Positions 53,186-63,640 are shown, counted from the first letter of the stretch. The stretch is DNA of 64,000 nucleotides from Pseudomonas graminis (GCF_004364335.1 NZ_SOCR01000007.1:248001-312000), one strand, 5' to 3'. Notes: generated by a model from the letters alone, not told the origin. A program made the numbers and translations.

Positions 53186-54067
53186 TCAGGCCAGTCGGGC
53201 GACCATGAATTCCACGAAGGCGCTGATCTTGGGCAGTGATTGACGGCTTGAGGGCCAGAGAATGCTGACCGTTCGGTGATCACGCATATACCCTTCCAGG
53301 ACAGGGACGAGCCGTCCCTCAGCCACCGCGCTTTCAACAAAGAAATCCGGAAGGCAGGCGATGCCCCGGGCTGCCAGCGCCATGGCCAGTAAAGGCTCAA
53401 TAGCGTTTGCCGTCGCCGTGGCCGGCACGTCAATGCCGCGGTCATCCTCCTTTACAACCAACGGCCAGGGATCGAGTTTGCCACTGGTGGGGTAGCGATA
53501 GCGCAGGCAGGCATGAGCGCCGAGTTCGGAGGGATGCGTCGGAGTGCCTTTTTCATCAAGGTACAACGGCGACGCCACGAGCCGATGGCTGTAGCCCTTG
53601 AGCCTGCGCATGGTCAGCCGCGAATCTTCGACCTCACCGATGCGTATGACCGCATCAAAACCGTCTTCGATAACGTTGACCAGCCGGTCGCTGAATTCAA
53701 GCTCCAGTTCGACTTCGCCGTAGGCTTGCTGAAACGCGATCAGGTGCGGCATCAGGCTCATGCCCAACTGTGGCAAACCGATCCTGAGTTTGCCTTGAGG
53801 CTTGCCGGCAGCCTGGGAAAGCTCGCGCTTGGCGACTTCAAGCTCGGAGAAAATCCGCCGGCAGCGTTCCAGAAACAGCTCGCCCTCTGCGGTCAAGGTG
53901 ACCGCCCGTGTCGACCGGTGGAAAAGCCTGACACCGAGCTCCGCCTCAAGCCGGGCCACAGCCTTTCCCACTGCCGATGAGGACACGCCAACACGACGCC
54001 CTGCCTCGGTAAAACTGCGGGTTTCCGCCGTTCGCACAAACGCGCCCAGCGCCCCAAAGTGATCCAT
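53186..54067 (-). CDS. LysR-family regulator
   Basis: 293 residues, HTH TAETRSFTEAGRRVGVSSSAVGKAVARLEAELG and effector domain NVIEDGFDAVIRIGEVEDSRLTMRRLKGY. Divergent from the luciferase-like/TIM-barrel operon, so a probable regulator of it. An inverted repeat lies between. Confidence 0.9.
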   Translation of the reverse strand: MDHFGALGAFVRTAETRSFTEAGRRVGVSSSAVGKAVARLEAELGVRLFHRSTRAVTLTAEGELFLERCRRIFSELEVAKRELSQAAGKPQGKLRIGLPQLGMSLMPHLIAFQQAYGEVELELEFSDRLVNVIEDGFDAVIRIGEVEDSRLTMRRLKGYSHRLVASPLYLDEKGTPTHPSELGAHACLRYRYPTSGKLDPWPLVVKEDDRGIDVPATATANAIEPLLAMALAARGIACLPDFFVESAVAEGRLVPVLEGYMRDHRTVSILWPSSRQSLPKISAFVEFMVARLA

Positions 54068-54093
54068 TGCGCGTCTTCCTATTTAAGCTTTCT

Positions 54094-54112
54094 ATTCCGT
54101 AATGATCGGAAT
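54094..54112. promoter_or_regulatory. Putative operator of the luciferase-like operon
   Basis: ATTCCG (54094-54099) and CGGAAT (54107-54112) form an inverted repeat with a 7-bp spacer, 27 bp upstream of the LysR start and about 110 bp upstream of the operon. Spacing is typical of a LysR dimer site. Confidence 0.55.
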
Positions 54113-54222
54113 TCTAGCCTATTTTTCGCCAGAGGAATTGCGCATATAGTCGTCGTCATCAGCATTTATCGCTCAAATCCGGGTGCCGCCTAACGGCCAT
54201 CCATCCATTCGGGAAGCCGTCC

Positions 54223-55236
54223 ATGTCTTCTATATCCCCTACCGAGGGGCTTTCATCGCAACTCCAGCTTCACCCCGGTTATTCGCGCGTGTTTGAACCG
54301 GGCCATTTAACCTTCGGCTTCATTGCGCCGCTGGAAAGCTACCCCGACAGCCCCGGACCGACCTTGCAGGATCATGTCGCGATGGCGCAAAAGGCTGACG
54401 AAGCGGGCTTTGCCGCCATCTGGCTGAGGGACGTGCCGTTCTGGGACCCGAATTTCGGAGACGTCGGCCAGATTCTTGACCCGATGATCTATGCCGGCTA
54501 TCTGGCTGCCGTCACCCGCCAGATCACCATTGGCACAGCCGGCATCGTGCTCCCGTTACGCGATCCACTGATCGTCGCCAAGCAAGCCACCAGCGTCGAC
54601 CAACTGCTGGGCGGTCGATTCATCCTGGGCGTCGCCACCGGTGATCGCCCTACCGAATACCCGGCCTTCGGCATCGATTTCGACAGCCGTGCCGCACGCT
54701 TTCGCGATGCGTTTGCGTTGATCCGCACGGTAACGGAACAGTCGTGGCCGCGGCGCTCGACCGAGTTCTATGGGCAACTGGACGGTGCGATCGATCTGGT
54801 TCCCAAACCCGTGGGTCCACGCATCCCCACCCTTGTCATTGGCCAGTCAGGCCAGTCGCTGGAGTGGATTGGGGAAAACGCCGACGGGATTCTTTCCTAC
54901 ATTTCCAATCCTGCGCTGGTCGCCCAGGTCACTGAGCGCTGGCGTATCGCTTGCGGCGTAAATGGCTACAAGCCTTACGGCTACGGCACGCTGTTTGATC
55001 TGGACCGAGACCCCGACTGTCCGGTGCAGCCAGGCCGCGTTTTGCGTGCGGGCCGCAATGCGTTGATCGAACTCTGGAAGCGCCAGGAGGAATTGGGGGT
55101 GGGCCACGTTGCCTTGCATTTCAAGCCGCAACGCCGCCATGCCGCCGAGGTCATGGACGAGTTGGGGGAATATGTGCTGCCGCACTTCCCGACGCGTATA
55201 TCACCCCTTCACCCGCCTCACGGGAGTGCTTCTTGA
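54223..55236 (+). CDS. Luciferase-like monooxygenase (BA3436-type)
   Basis: 337 residues, LLM TIM-barrel: LTFGFIAPLESYP, AQKADEAGFAAIWLRDVPFWDP, ITIGTAGIVLPLRDPLIVAKQATSVDQLLGGRFILGVATGDRPTEYP. Matches the luciferase-type oxidoreductase BA3436 group, presumably using reduced FMN. First gene of a five-gene operon; overlaps the next start by a few bases, indicating translational coupling. Confidence 0.88.
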   Translation: MSSISPTEGLSSQLQLHPGYSRVFEPGHLTFGFIAPLESYPDSPGPTLQDHVAMAQKADEAGFAAIWLRDVPFWDPNFGDVGQILDPMIYAGYLAAVTRQITIGTAGIVLPLRDPLIVAKQATSVDQLLGGRFILGVATGDRPTEYPAFGIDFDSRAARFRDAFALIRTVTEQSWPRRSTEFYGQLDGAIDLVPKPVGPRIPTLVIGQSGQSLEWIGENADGILSYISNPALVAQVTERWRIACGVNGYKPYGYGTLFDLDRDPDCPVQPGRVLRAGRNALIELWKRQEELGVGHVALHFKPQRRHAAEVMDELGEYVLPHFPTRISPLHPPHGSAS

Positions 55237-56036
55237 TGAAACTCGATCTTCACCATATGGATTTCATCTTTCAGACCGCGCTGGGGACTTACCCGTTGGC
55301 TGCGCAGTGCGAGATGCTCGCCGAGAACGGCTACCAGGGCCTCACGATGTCGGCCTGGAGCAGCGATCTCAAATCGATCCCGCTCATCAAGCCGACATGG
55401 GGCCTGGATGTTGGCGCGATCTATCTGATCTACCGCCAGGGGTTGGAGTCGTTCGTTACCCAGATTTTCGAATCGGTCGAAGGCTGCTCAACCATCGAAC
55501 TGGCTTTGCATTCCGGCGAAACCGTCACCGACCTGGACCGACGGATGCTTGAGCATCTGCTTCCCATCTGCGAACGCCGCGGCCTGAAAATCGCGCTCTA
55601 TCCCCATGCACGGTATGGCATGCAAACCACGTCGCAAGCCGTGGCGCTCTGCGAGGAGTTCGACCACCCGCTTCTAAGCATCGTGTTCAACGGTTACCAC
55701 TGGTACGCCACTCAGGAGAAATTGCTGGAGCAACGGCTTGACGCGGTGTGGCCATGGCTCCACCAGGTCATTATCGCCGGAACCAGACGCTCCCCCCTGG
55801 GATGGGGCGGCCTGGCAACCATCGAGCCGCTGGATGAGGGCGAGATGGACAACTTCGTGCTCATGGGTGCGCTGCTGCGCCGCGGCTTCAACGGCCGGGT
55901 AGGTGTCCTGGGTTGGGAAAGCATGGGAGGCGATGTGTACGGCAATCTGCATCGATCCGAGAAGGCTTTCCGCTCCATGGAGCAAAGGCTGGCGGCCCAC
56001 CCCGAATGGGCCGTGCTGAACGAGCTGCCTTACTAG
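55233..56036 (+). CDS. TIM-barrel (sugar phosphate isomerase-like) protein A
   Basis: 267 residues from ATG 55233 or the following ATG 55236. Xylose-isomerase-like TIM barrel: AAQCEMLAENGYQGLTMS, AIYLIYRQG, ERRGLKIALYPHARYG, NGYHWYATQEK and GVLGWESMGGD. Overlaps the LLM stop by four bases. It has a tandem paralogue just downstream. Substrate unknown; HxH/Glu metal ligands typical of the fold seem present (ALYPH, NGYHW). Confidence 0.8.
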   Translation: MMKLDLHHMDFIFQTALGTYPLAAQCEMLAENGYQGLTMSAWSSDLKSIPLIKPTWGLDVGAIYLIYRQGLESFVTQIFESVEGCSTIELALHSGETVTDLDRRMLEHLLPICERRGLKIALYPHARYGMQTTSQAVALCEEFDHPLLSIVFNGYHWYATQEKLLEQRLDAVWPWLHQVIIAGTRRSPLGWGGLATIEPLDEGEMDNFVLMGALLRRGFNGRVGVLGWESMGGDVYGNLHRSEKAFRSMEQRLAAHPEWAVLNELPY

Positions 56037-56051
56037 GCGCAGGAGCGATTC

Positions 56052-56858
56052 ATGACTCATTCCATTCATGCCCTGGACTCGTTCTTCTACTCGTCCATGG
56101 GCGTTTACGCGTTCCAGACCCAGTGCGAGATGCTCGCAGACCTGGGCTATGACGGGATCACCGTCTCTGCCTGGAGCGGGAGCCCGCTGACTGATCTGAC
56201 GCTGCTCCCCCGCGTCAGGGAACAACATGGCCTGAAGGTCGAGGCGCTCTACCTGGTGCTGCACGAAGGCCGCAATGACCACGTCTTGAGGCGGATCATC
56301 GAGTCAGTCGAAGGCGTGCAGCTGATCGAACTGGCGGTCCAGACCTCAGTCAATGGCAGCCCGGCGATCCTCCGGTTTATCGAGTCCTTGCTGCCGATCG
56401 CCGAGCGGCGCGGGTTGCGCATCGCGCTTTATCCGCATCTTCACCATGTCACTCAGACCACCACCCAGGTCGTGGAGATCTGCGAGCATTTCAACCATCC
56501 ACGCCTGGGCGCCTCTTTCAATGCTTACCACTGGTATGCCAGCCAGGAAGGCAAACTCCAGCAGCGCCTTGATGCAATGAAACCCTGGCTGATGCAGGTC
56601 GTGACCTCCGGAAGCGCACTGTCGCAACTGGGCTGGGGCGGCGTCGCGACCATGGAGCCGGTAGACCGCGGCGAGATGGACAATTTCGCCTTGCTCGCGG
56701 CGTTGGACCGCATCGGTTACACCGGCAGTATCGGTGTGCTCGGCTGGGACTACGGTGGCGATATCTACCTCAAACTGCAGCGCTGTCTGGTCACGCTTCG
56801 AGACATGGACCGCAGGCTGGAGAAGCATGTGAGCTGGGCAGACTTTCCGTTGAAGTAA
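56052..56858 (+). CDS. TIM-barrel (sugar phosphate isomerase-like) protein B
   Basis: 268 residues, clear paralogue of the preceding protein: shared TQCEMLADLGYDGITVSAWS, ERRGLRIALYPH, NAYHWYASQEGKLQQRLD, LGWGGVATMEP and GVLGWDYGGDIY. Gap of 15 bp. The pair could form a heteromeric enzyme or act on successive isomers; inferred from tandem placement. Confidence 0.82.
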   Translation: MTHSIHALDSFFYSSMGVYAFQTQCEMLADLGYDGITVSAWSGSPLTDLTLLPRVREQHGLKVEALYLVLHEGRNDHVLRRIIESVEGVQLIELAVQTSVNGSPAILRFIESLLPIAERRGLRIALYPHLHHVTQTTTQVVEICEHFNHPRLGASFNAYHWYASQEGKLQQRLDAMKPWLMQVVTSGSALSQLGWGGVATMEPVDRGEMDNFALLAALDRIGYTGSIGVLGWDYGGDIYLKLQRCLVTLRDMDRRLEKHVSWADFPLK

Positions 56859-56903
56859 TCACGCTCTCTGCCCTCCCCTTGAACCCACAACCAGGAATCT
56901 GCA

Positions 56904-57887
56904 ATGACAGCGCTTTCGGTCCTTGACCTGATGATGATCGGCGAAGGCAAGACCTTCGCCCACACCCTCGCCGATGCCGCCACGTTGGCACGTAGTGTCG
57001 AGCGCAACGGTTACACACGATACTGGGTCGCGGAGCACCACGACCTGCCCGGTATTGCCTCGGCAGCGACTGCGCTGCTTATTCAACACCTGGCTGGCGC
57101 TACCCAAAACCTGCGTGTCGGCTCAGGCGGCATCATGTTGCCCAACCATTCGATACTAAGCGTCGCGGAACAGTTTGGTACGCTGGACACCTTGTTTCCA
57201 GGGCGTATTGATCTGGGCGTAGGGAGAGCGCCGGGCTCGGCGGGGCCGGCTATTCGCGCCCTGCGTGGTGATTCGTCGGAACGGGATTTCACTCAGGACA
57301 TACGTCAGTTGACCGACTACCTGGCGGACGACAGCCGCCAGCCTGTGCGTGCGATTCCGGGCAATCACAGCGTGCCGATCTGGCTGCTGGGCTCCAGCCC
57401 CAATAGCGCAGATCTGGCGGCAAAACTGGGGCTTCCCTACGCGTTCGCCTCGCATTTCGCGCCGCGTTTTTTGATGGATTCAATTGCCCACTACCGCGCC
57501 ACCTTCAAACCCTCGGCCACGCTCAAGCAACCCTACGTGATTGCCGGCGCCAATGTCTTCGCAGCAACGACCCGTGCAGAAGCGCAGTACCACGCCAGCT
57601 CTCATCAGCAATGGGTGAGCAGGCTGTATGCCGGCAAGCCAGGGCTGCTGCCACTCCCCGAAGAAGGTTACATCGAGCGGCTTTCAGCGTTGGATCGACA
57701 GACCCTGACGCAGACCCTGTCGTGTACCGCTGTTGGCGACAAAGACGATGTTGGCAGTTGGCTGCGGCAGTTCATCGCGACGACCCAGGCTGACGAAGTG
57801 ATCATCGATGCGAGGATTCATGATCCCGAGGCACGGTGCCGTTCCTATCAGCTTGCCGCTGAATCCATCGCAGACCTGCTGGACTGA
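56904..57887 (+). CDS. Luciferase-like monooxygenase, second copy (MsnO8-like)
   Basis: 327 residues. LLM-family signatures YWVAEHHDLPGIASAA, LRVGSGGIMLPNHSILSVAEQFGTLDTLFPGRIDLGVGRAPGS. Belongs to a different LLM subgroup than the first gene of the operon (YhbW/MsnO8-like). FMN-dependent oxidation of an unknown compound; operon suggests it works with the TIM-barrel pair. Confidence 0.88.
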   Translation: MTALSVLDLMMIGEGKTFAHTLADAATLARSVERNGYTRYWVAEHHDLPGIASAATALLIQHLAGATQNLRVGSGGIMLPNHSILSVAEQFGTLDTLFPGRIDLGVGRAPGSAGPAIRALRGDSSERDFTQDIRQLTDYLADDSRQPVRAIPGNHSVPIWLLGSSPNSADLAAKLGLPYAFASHFAPRFLMDSIAHYRATFKPSATLKQPYVIAGANVFAATTRAEAQYHASSHQQWVSRLYAGKPGLLPLPEEGYIERLSALDRQTLTQTLSCTAVGDKDDVGSWLRQFIATTQADEVIIDARIHDPEARCRSYQLAAESIADLLD

Positions 57888-57906
57888 TTCGACAAAAGGA
57901 CAAACC

Positions 57907-58251
57907 GTGTCATCGCATTCAGAAGAAGACCTGCCACTGGTGCCCCCGGATTTCCAGGTTTCAATCCGCGCCATCGCTCACCCCGTCAGGCGTGAAATCC
58001 TGCAGTGGCTCAAGGAGCCGTTGCGGTATTTCCCGGACCAGGAGTACGGCCAGCATCTTGGGGTTTGCATCGGCCAGATAGTGCTGCGATGCGATCTCCC
58101 CCAATCAACTGTTTCCAGTCACCTGGCACTCCTCAAGGCTGCCGGTCTGGTGGAACAGCGCAAATCCGGGACTGTGCACTTTCTCCGGCGCAATGAAGCC
58201 TGCATTCGCAGCTTGGCAATCCTCGTGGCTAGCCAACTGCAGTCTGAATGA
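57907..58251 (+). CDS. ArsR-type winged-helix regulator
   Basis: Start at GTG 57907 with AAGGA upstream; 114 residues. Winged-helix core: IRAIAHPVRREILQWLKE, then DLPQSTVSSHLALLKAAGLVEQRKSGTVHFLRRNEA, as in ArsR/SmtB-family repressors. One Cys pattern (GVCIGQIVLRC) could be a sensor. Last gene of the operon, 19 bp after the LLM gene, so likely autoregulatory. Confidence 0.85.
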   Translation: MSSHSEEDLPLVPPDFQVSIRAIAHPVRREILQWLKEPLRYFPDQEYGQHLGVCIGQIVLRCDLPQSTVSSHLALLKAAGLVEQRKSGTVHFLRRNEACIRSLAILVASQLQSE

Positions 58252-58299
58252 AACAGGCGCAAATCAGCGCCTGCGGCATCTCGACACAGACATGCCTAT

Positions 58300-58362
58300 A
58301 TACTCCCTGCCAGTATCTTCATATACTCCCCACCAGTACCCAGACATACCCCCTGCCAGTAC
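58300..58362. repeat. Three FrmR operator-like direct repeats with 23-bp period
   Basis: ATACTCCCTGCCAGTAT (58300-58316), ATACTCCCCACCAGTAC (58323-58339) and ATACCCCCTGCCAGTAC (58346-58362) start exactly 23 bp apart. Each has inverted ATAC...GTAT ends around a C-rich core, the style of RcnR/FrmR-family operators. They lie 43-105 bp before the frmR start and probably control the formaldehyde module. Confidence 0.8.
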
Positions 58363-58404
58363 CTGTGTAAAAATGCTGTCCGAGTCCACACCTGGAGAAC
58401 ATAG

Positions 58405-58680
58405 ATGCCACATTCACCTGCTGAGAAGAAACGCGTACTGGGAAGGGTGAGACGTGTCAGGGGTCAATTGGATGCCTTGGAAGCAGCCCTTGAAAAAGGC
58501 GCTGATTGCGGGCCGGTCCTGCAACAGATCGCCGCCATACGCGGCGCCGTCAACGGTCTGATGGCTGGCGTGCTGGAAAGCCACCTCAGAGAAGAATTCA
58601 CTCATTTAGTAGAAACGACCGAGGCGCAGCGCTCGTCGATTGATGAAGTGGTTTCTCTGGTGCGCACGTACCTGAAATAG
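58405..58680 (+). CDS. frmR: Formaldehyde-responsive repressor FrmR
   Basis: 91 residues of the CsoR/RcnR fold: three helices, no typical HTH. The formaldehyde-reactive residues of FrmR are present: Pro2 at the N-terminus and Cys35 (GADCGPVLQQIAA), and His60 is also in place. Formaldehyde cross-links Pro2 and Cys35, releasing DNA. GGAGA lies upstream of ATG 58405. First gene of the detoxification module. Confidence 0.92.
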   Translation: MPHSPAEKKRVLGRVRRVRGQLDALEAALEKGADCGPVLQQIAAIRGAVNGLMAGVLESHLREEFTHLVETTEAQRSSIDEVVSLVRTYLK

Positions 58681-59856
<1,176 letters not shown>

Positions 59857-59923
59857 CAGATGGCCTCGGGGTGCAAGCCCCGGGGCGCGTTCCGTATTCC
59901 CCCCGCAACTCTGGAGATACAAA

Positions 59924-60493
59924 ATGAGCAACGTAAAACTGCACCCTTCGCTCGATCATGGCATCCAACCGGCCGGCGCCGGCTTTGCTGGCGGCACCCT
60001 GCAATGCCTGTGCGCGAGCGACAAGGTCGAAGTCAAGATTGACGCCCAGACCCTGCACAATCACGCGTGCGGTTGCAGCAAATGCTGGAAGCCTGAGGGC
60101 GCGAAATTCGCGGTGATCGCTGTCGTTCCCCGTGACAAGGTGACTGTCACCGCTAACGCCGAAAAATTGGCAATCGTCGATGACAGCGCGACCATCCAGC
60201 GTCACGCCTGCAAAGCATGCGGCGCGCACCTGTACGGTCGTATCGAAAACACCGGCCACGCGTTCCACGGTCTGGACTTCGTGCACACCGAACTGTCGCC
60301 ACAGACCGGCTGGGCTGCTCCAGGCTTTGCTGCCTTTGTCTCGTCGGTCATCGAAACGGGCACACCACCCGCCGAAATGGATGGCATCCGTGCGCGCTTC
60401 AACGAGATAGGCCTGCCTACTTACGACTGTCTGTCTCCCGCCCTGATGGACGCTCTGGCGACTCATACCGCCAAGCAAAACGGCGTGCTCTAA
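59924..60493 (+). CDS. gfa: Glutathione-dependent formaldehyde-activating enzyme
   Basis: 189 residues, Gfa family. Cys clusters CLC (residues 27-29), CGCSKC and CKACG are the two zinc sites of the fold. It is proposed to condense formaldehyde with glutathione, giving the substrate of FrmA. GGAGAT lies upstream. 67 bp after frmA. Confidence 0.92.
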   Translation: MSNVKLHPSLDHGIQPAGAGFAGGTLQCLCASDKVEVKIDAQTLHNHACGCSKCWKPEGAKFAVIAVVPRDKVTVTANAEKLAIVDDSATIQRHACKACGAHLYGRIENTGHAFHGLDFVHTELSPQTGWAAPGFAAFVSSVIETGTPPAEMDGIRARFNEIGLPTYDCLSPALMDALATHTAKQNGVL

Positions 60494-60650
60494 GCAGCCG
60501 GTTTTGGCCTAAAGCCTTGTTCCAGAGCCTTCCTCGGAATTTACCGTTCGTCACTCACGGCCAATCTCTTTGAACGACAGGCGGGCACGGCCGTACTAAA
60601 ACTGGCGCATAGATATATCCGTATCTGCACCTCATTATTCTGGAGAACCC

Positions 60651-61790
60651 ATGAAAGCCATTATTTACAACGGTCCTTACGACGTCAGCGTTCAGAACGT
60701 TCCCGATGCCAAAATCGAAAAAGCAACTGATGTCCTGGTCCGCATTACCACGACCAATATCTGCGGCTCTGACTTGCACATGTATGAAGGCCGCACCAGC
60801 TTCGAGACGGGCCGGATTCTCGGCCACGAGAACCTGGGTGAAGTGATCGAAGTGGGCGCAGCCGTTGATCGCGTGAAAGTGGGCGATATGGTCTGCCTGC
60901 CGTTCAACATCGGTTGTGGCTTCTGCGAAAACTGCGAGCGCGGCCTGACCGGTTACTGCCTGACTGTTAACCCTGGCAGTGCCGGTGGCGCCTACGGTTT
61001 TGCCGAGATGGGCCCTTATGAGGGCGGCCAGGCCGAACTGCTGCGCGTGCCGTATGGCGACTTCAACTGCCTGGTGCTGCCTGAAGATGCCAAAGAGAAA
61101 GAAGACGACTATGTCATGCTGTCGGACATTTTGCCGACCGGCTGGCACGCGACTGAATTGTCCGGCTTGCTGCCGGGTGAAAGCATCGCCATCTACGGCG
61201 CAGGCCCGGTCGGGCTGATGGCCGCCCATGCGGCGATGATCAAAGGCGCGTCACAGGTCTTTGTCGTCGACAACCATCCGGACCGTCTGGCCCTGGCTGC
61301 CAAGCTGGGCGCAACGCCGATCAACACGGCACAAACCCAGGCCGTGGAACAGATTCTGAACCTGACCAATGGCAAAGGCACGGACCGTGGCTGCGAATGC
61401 GTGGGTTATCAGTGCTGCGACAAGCATGGCCATGAAGCCAATCACGAAACCATGAACAACCTGGTGGCCTCCACCAAGCCAACCGGCGGTATCGGTGTGG
61501 TGGGTGTCTTCGTGCCACAGGACCCGAATGCTGCAAGCGATCTGGCGAAGGAAGGCAAGATGGCGTTCGACTTCGGCTCCTTCTGGTTCAAGGGTCAGCA
61601 GATCCGCACGGGTCAGGCCAACGTCAAGGCGTACAACCGTCGCCTTGCCGAGCTGATTCACCATGACCGTGCCAAGCCGTCGCAGATCATTTCCCACAGC
61701 CTGAAGTTGTCCGAAGGTCCGGACGCCTACAAGCACTTCGATCAGCGAGACGACGGCTGGACCAAAGTCGTGCTCAAGCCTTCGGCATGA
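60651..61790 (+). CDS. fdhA: Glutathione-independent formaldehyde dehydrogenase-like
   Basis: 379 residues. Catalytic zinc NICGSDLHMYEGR and GHENLG, structural zinc GCGFCENCERGLTGYC, NAD fold GAGPVGLMAAHAA; the long insertion DRGCECVGYQCCDKHGHEAN is typical of the PFDH group with tightly bound NAD. Slightly shorter than the P. putida enzyme (about 399). Parallel route to oxidise formaldehyde without glutathione. TGGAGAA precedes the start. Confidence 0.88.
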   Translation: MKAIIYNGPYDVSVQNVPDAKIEKATDVLVRITTTNICGSDLHMYEGRTSFETGRILGHENLGEVIEVGAAVDRVKVGDMVCLPFNIGCGFCENCERGLTGYCLTVNPGSAGGAYGFAEMGPYEGGQAELLRVPYGDFNCLVLPEDAKEKEDDYVMLSDILPTGWHATELSGLLPGESIAIYGAGPVGLMAAHAAMIKGASQVFVVDNHPDRLALAAKLGATPINTAQTQAVEQILNLTNGKGTDRGCECVGYQCCDKHGHEANHETMNNLVASTKPTGGIGVVGVFVPQDPNAASDLAKEGKMAFDFGSFWFKGQQIRTGQANVKAYNRRLAELIHHDRAKPSQIISHSLKLSEGPDAYKHFDQRDDGWTKVVLKPSA

Positions 61791-61801
61791 GTCGCGCACG
61801 A

Positions 61802-63484
61802 TCAGTTGAGGTACCTTGACGCTGGCACCTGATCGACGCCTGGTGGGTGATCCGTGCAGACGAAGCTGTCGCTTTTAGCCGGATCACCGCCACGAAATTC
61901 AGGTAGCGCGGGGTAGGCACACACGGGGCGCTCTTTAACAGGCGAGCCGTCCTCAGCCGGTTGACGGGCGATAAGGACCGAAGGGGCTTTACCTCCTTCG
62001 GTCCATGCCACGAGCGTCATCAGCGCATCGTTACGGACGGTGGGAGGCACCGCCGACGAAAACGGCTGACCTATGTCGGTCACGCCCGGCCCACCCACGC
62101 AGTGGCCCATGCCTGGCACAAGAAACAGTCGCGCAAAATCCTCTTCTCCCTCTCCTTCTACTTCTCCTTTCGCTTTTCCAGTGCTGGCGACCACGCGATC
62201 GTAGTAATGAACGACCTCAGCAAACGGCACCGCCGGATCAGCAAGGCCGGTGTACATCAGCAACTTGCCCCCTCCCCTGGCAAATGTAGAAAGGTCGGCA
62301 GCATTGGCATTCAGCGTGCTCGAAAGCTGCGCATCCAGGCGGTCGAGGTCACGGTCAAAACCAAAGCGCAGCGGTTCAAAGCCTGTGCCCAGAATCCAGT
62401 TGAACAGATAAAACTGCTCCTTGGGCCACGCGGCAGGATCACCCTGGGCGGCAGGACCTAGGGGCTGATCTTCACTGCCGACGGCGAGCCCTGCGTAGAT
62501 GCGCTCGCCCGTGCGCGGATTCACCGGCCCGGCGTAGAGCCTGCGTACCGTATCGATCTGCTTCGAGGTCAGGCATTGATCCGTCGCGGAACCTGCGTCG
62601 CAGGTCGGAAGCTTCGCAGGGTCGAAGTGACACTGCCGAGGATCGGTCAGAAACTGATCGCCCGGAGCGCCGCCATCTTTTCCGGCGCAGCTGGCGATGA
62701 CGGCCCTGGAGACCGTCGACCATTGCCCTGGTGAGAGCTTTGCCTCAGGGGAGGCATTCAGTGCCGCGTAATTCCACAAAAAGTAACTGGCGACGTGGGT
62801 TCGATTGTTGCCCGGATCGCCGGCCAGAATGCCGTCGTAATCATCAGGGTAGCGCTGTGCATTGCTCAGTGCCTGCTGGCCACCGGTCGAGCAGCCTTCG
62901 AAATAGGCACGAAACGAGTGTTCGTTATAAAACGAGGTGACCAGCGACTTGGCGATTCGGGTCATTTCGTGGGTTGCCCGGTAACCGAAGTCGGTCCAGC
63001 GCTCAGGGTGGTCAATCGTGAGATTGATATCAGGCGCCGTGCCCATGTCGGTGTTGGCCACGGCAAAGCCACGGTTCAATCCCTCGATCATGCCCATTTC
63101 ATATGCGATCGTGCCGGCGCCGCCGCCATTGCCTGTCCCCAGTAGCCGTCCGTTCCAACTCTGAAGCGGCAACCAGACTTCAACGCCGATTCGGCTGTCC
63201 GGTGTCGGCGTCGCCAGCACCTGCACCCGGCAGAAGGACGGCAGCGAACTCATGCGTTGCGCGAGCGGCGAACCCGAAGGTGCTCGCGCGACTTTGAATG
63301 CCCCTGCAGCGACGGGCTCAACCGCCAGAATGCGCGCGCCCGTCAACGCTTTGGCCACAAGCGCTTCACAGGCCTGCGGCGTCAGATTCGGTTGCGTCGG
63401 TGCGGAGGCTTGCACGGCCGGTCCTGTCGAAAGCCCCGCAGCAAGCAATCCGTAAAGTGCCAGGTCTTTTGTGCCGATCAACAT
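61802..63484 (-). CDS. Tannase/feruloyl esterase family hydrolase
   Basis: 560 residues with signal peptide (LYGLLAAGLSTGPAVQASA), so exported. Serine nucleophile in FEGCSTGGQQAL, Asp in TGLADPAVPF and His in PGMGHCVGGPG; paired cysteines flank the triad as in the family. Hydrolyses esters of plant phenolic acids (tannins, feruloyl esters). Convergent with fdhA, stops 11 bp apart. Confidence 0.9.
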   Translation of the reverse strand: MLIGTKDLALYGLLAAGLSTGPAVQASAPTQPNLTPQACEALVAKALTGARILAVEPVAAGAFKVARAPSGSPLAQRMSSLPSFCRVQVLATPTPDSRIGVEVWLPLQSWNGRLLGTGNGGGAGTIAYEMGMIEGLNRGFAVANTDMGTAPDINLTIDHPERWTDFGYRATHEMTRIAKSLVTSFYNEHSFRAYFEGCSTGGQQALSNAQRYPDDYDGILAGDPGNNRTHVASYFLWNYAALNASPEAKLSPGQWSTVSRAVIASCAGKDGGAPGDQFLTDPRQCHFDPAKLPTCDAGSATDQCLTSKQIDTVRRLYAGPVNPRTGERIYAGLAVGSEDQPLGPAAQGDPAAWPKEQFYLFNWILGTGFEPLRFGFDRDLDRLDAQLSSTLNANAADLSTFARGGGKLLMYTGLADPAVPFAEVVHYYDRVVASTGKAKGEVEGEGEEDFARLFLVPGMGHCVGGPGVTDIGQPFSSAVPPTVRNDALMTLVAWTEGGKAPSVLIARQPAEDGSPVKERPVCAYPALPEFRGGDPAKSDSFVCTDHPPGVDQVPASRYLN

Positions 63485-63640
63485 TGAAATTACTCATGAA
63501 GGTTAACGTGGCGACTGCCGACAGTGACTTAATCATACCCGCGATGCTGCCACAGGTTATCAATGGGATACCGAACCTAATGATCTGCCGGTCAGCGAAT
63601 ATCCCCGGGGTCTCAACAGCGCCGCTGTGTCATCGCCATA

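Noticed and set aside
58300..58362. CRISPR array
   Set aside because: Only three short degenerate units with 6-bp gaps; spacing and ATAC...GTAT ends fit operator repeats, not repeat-spacer units.
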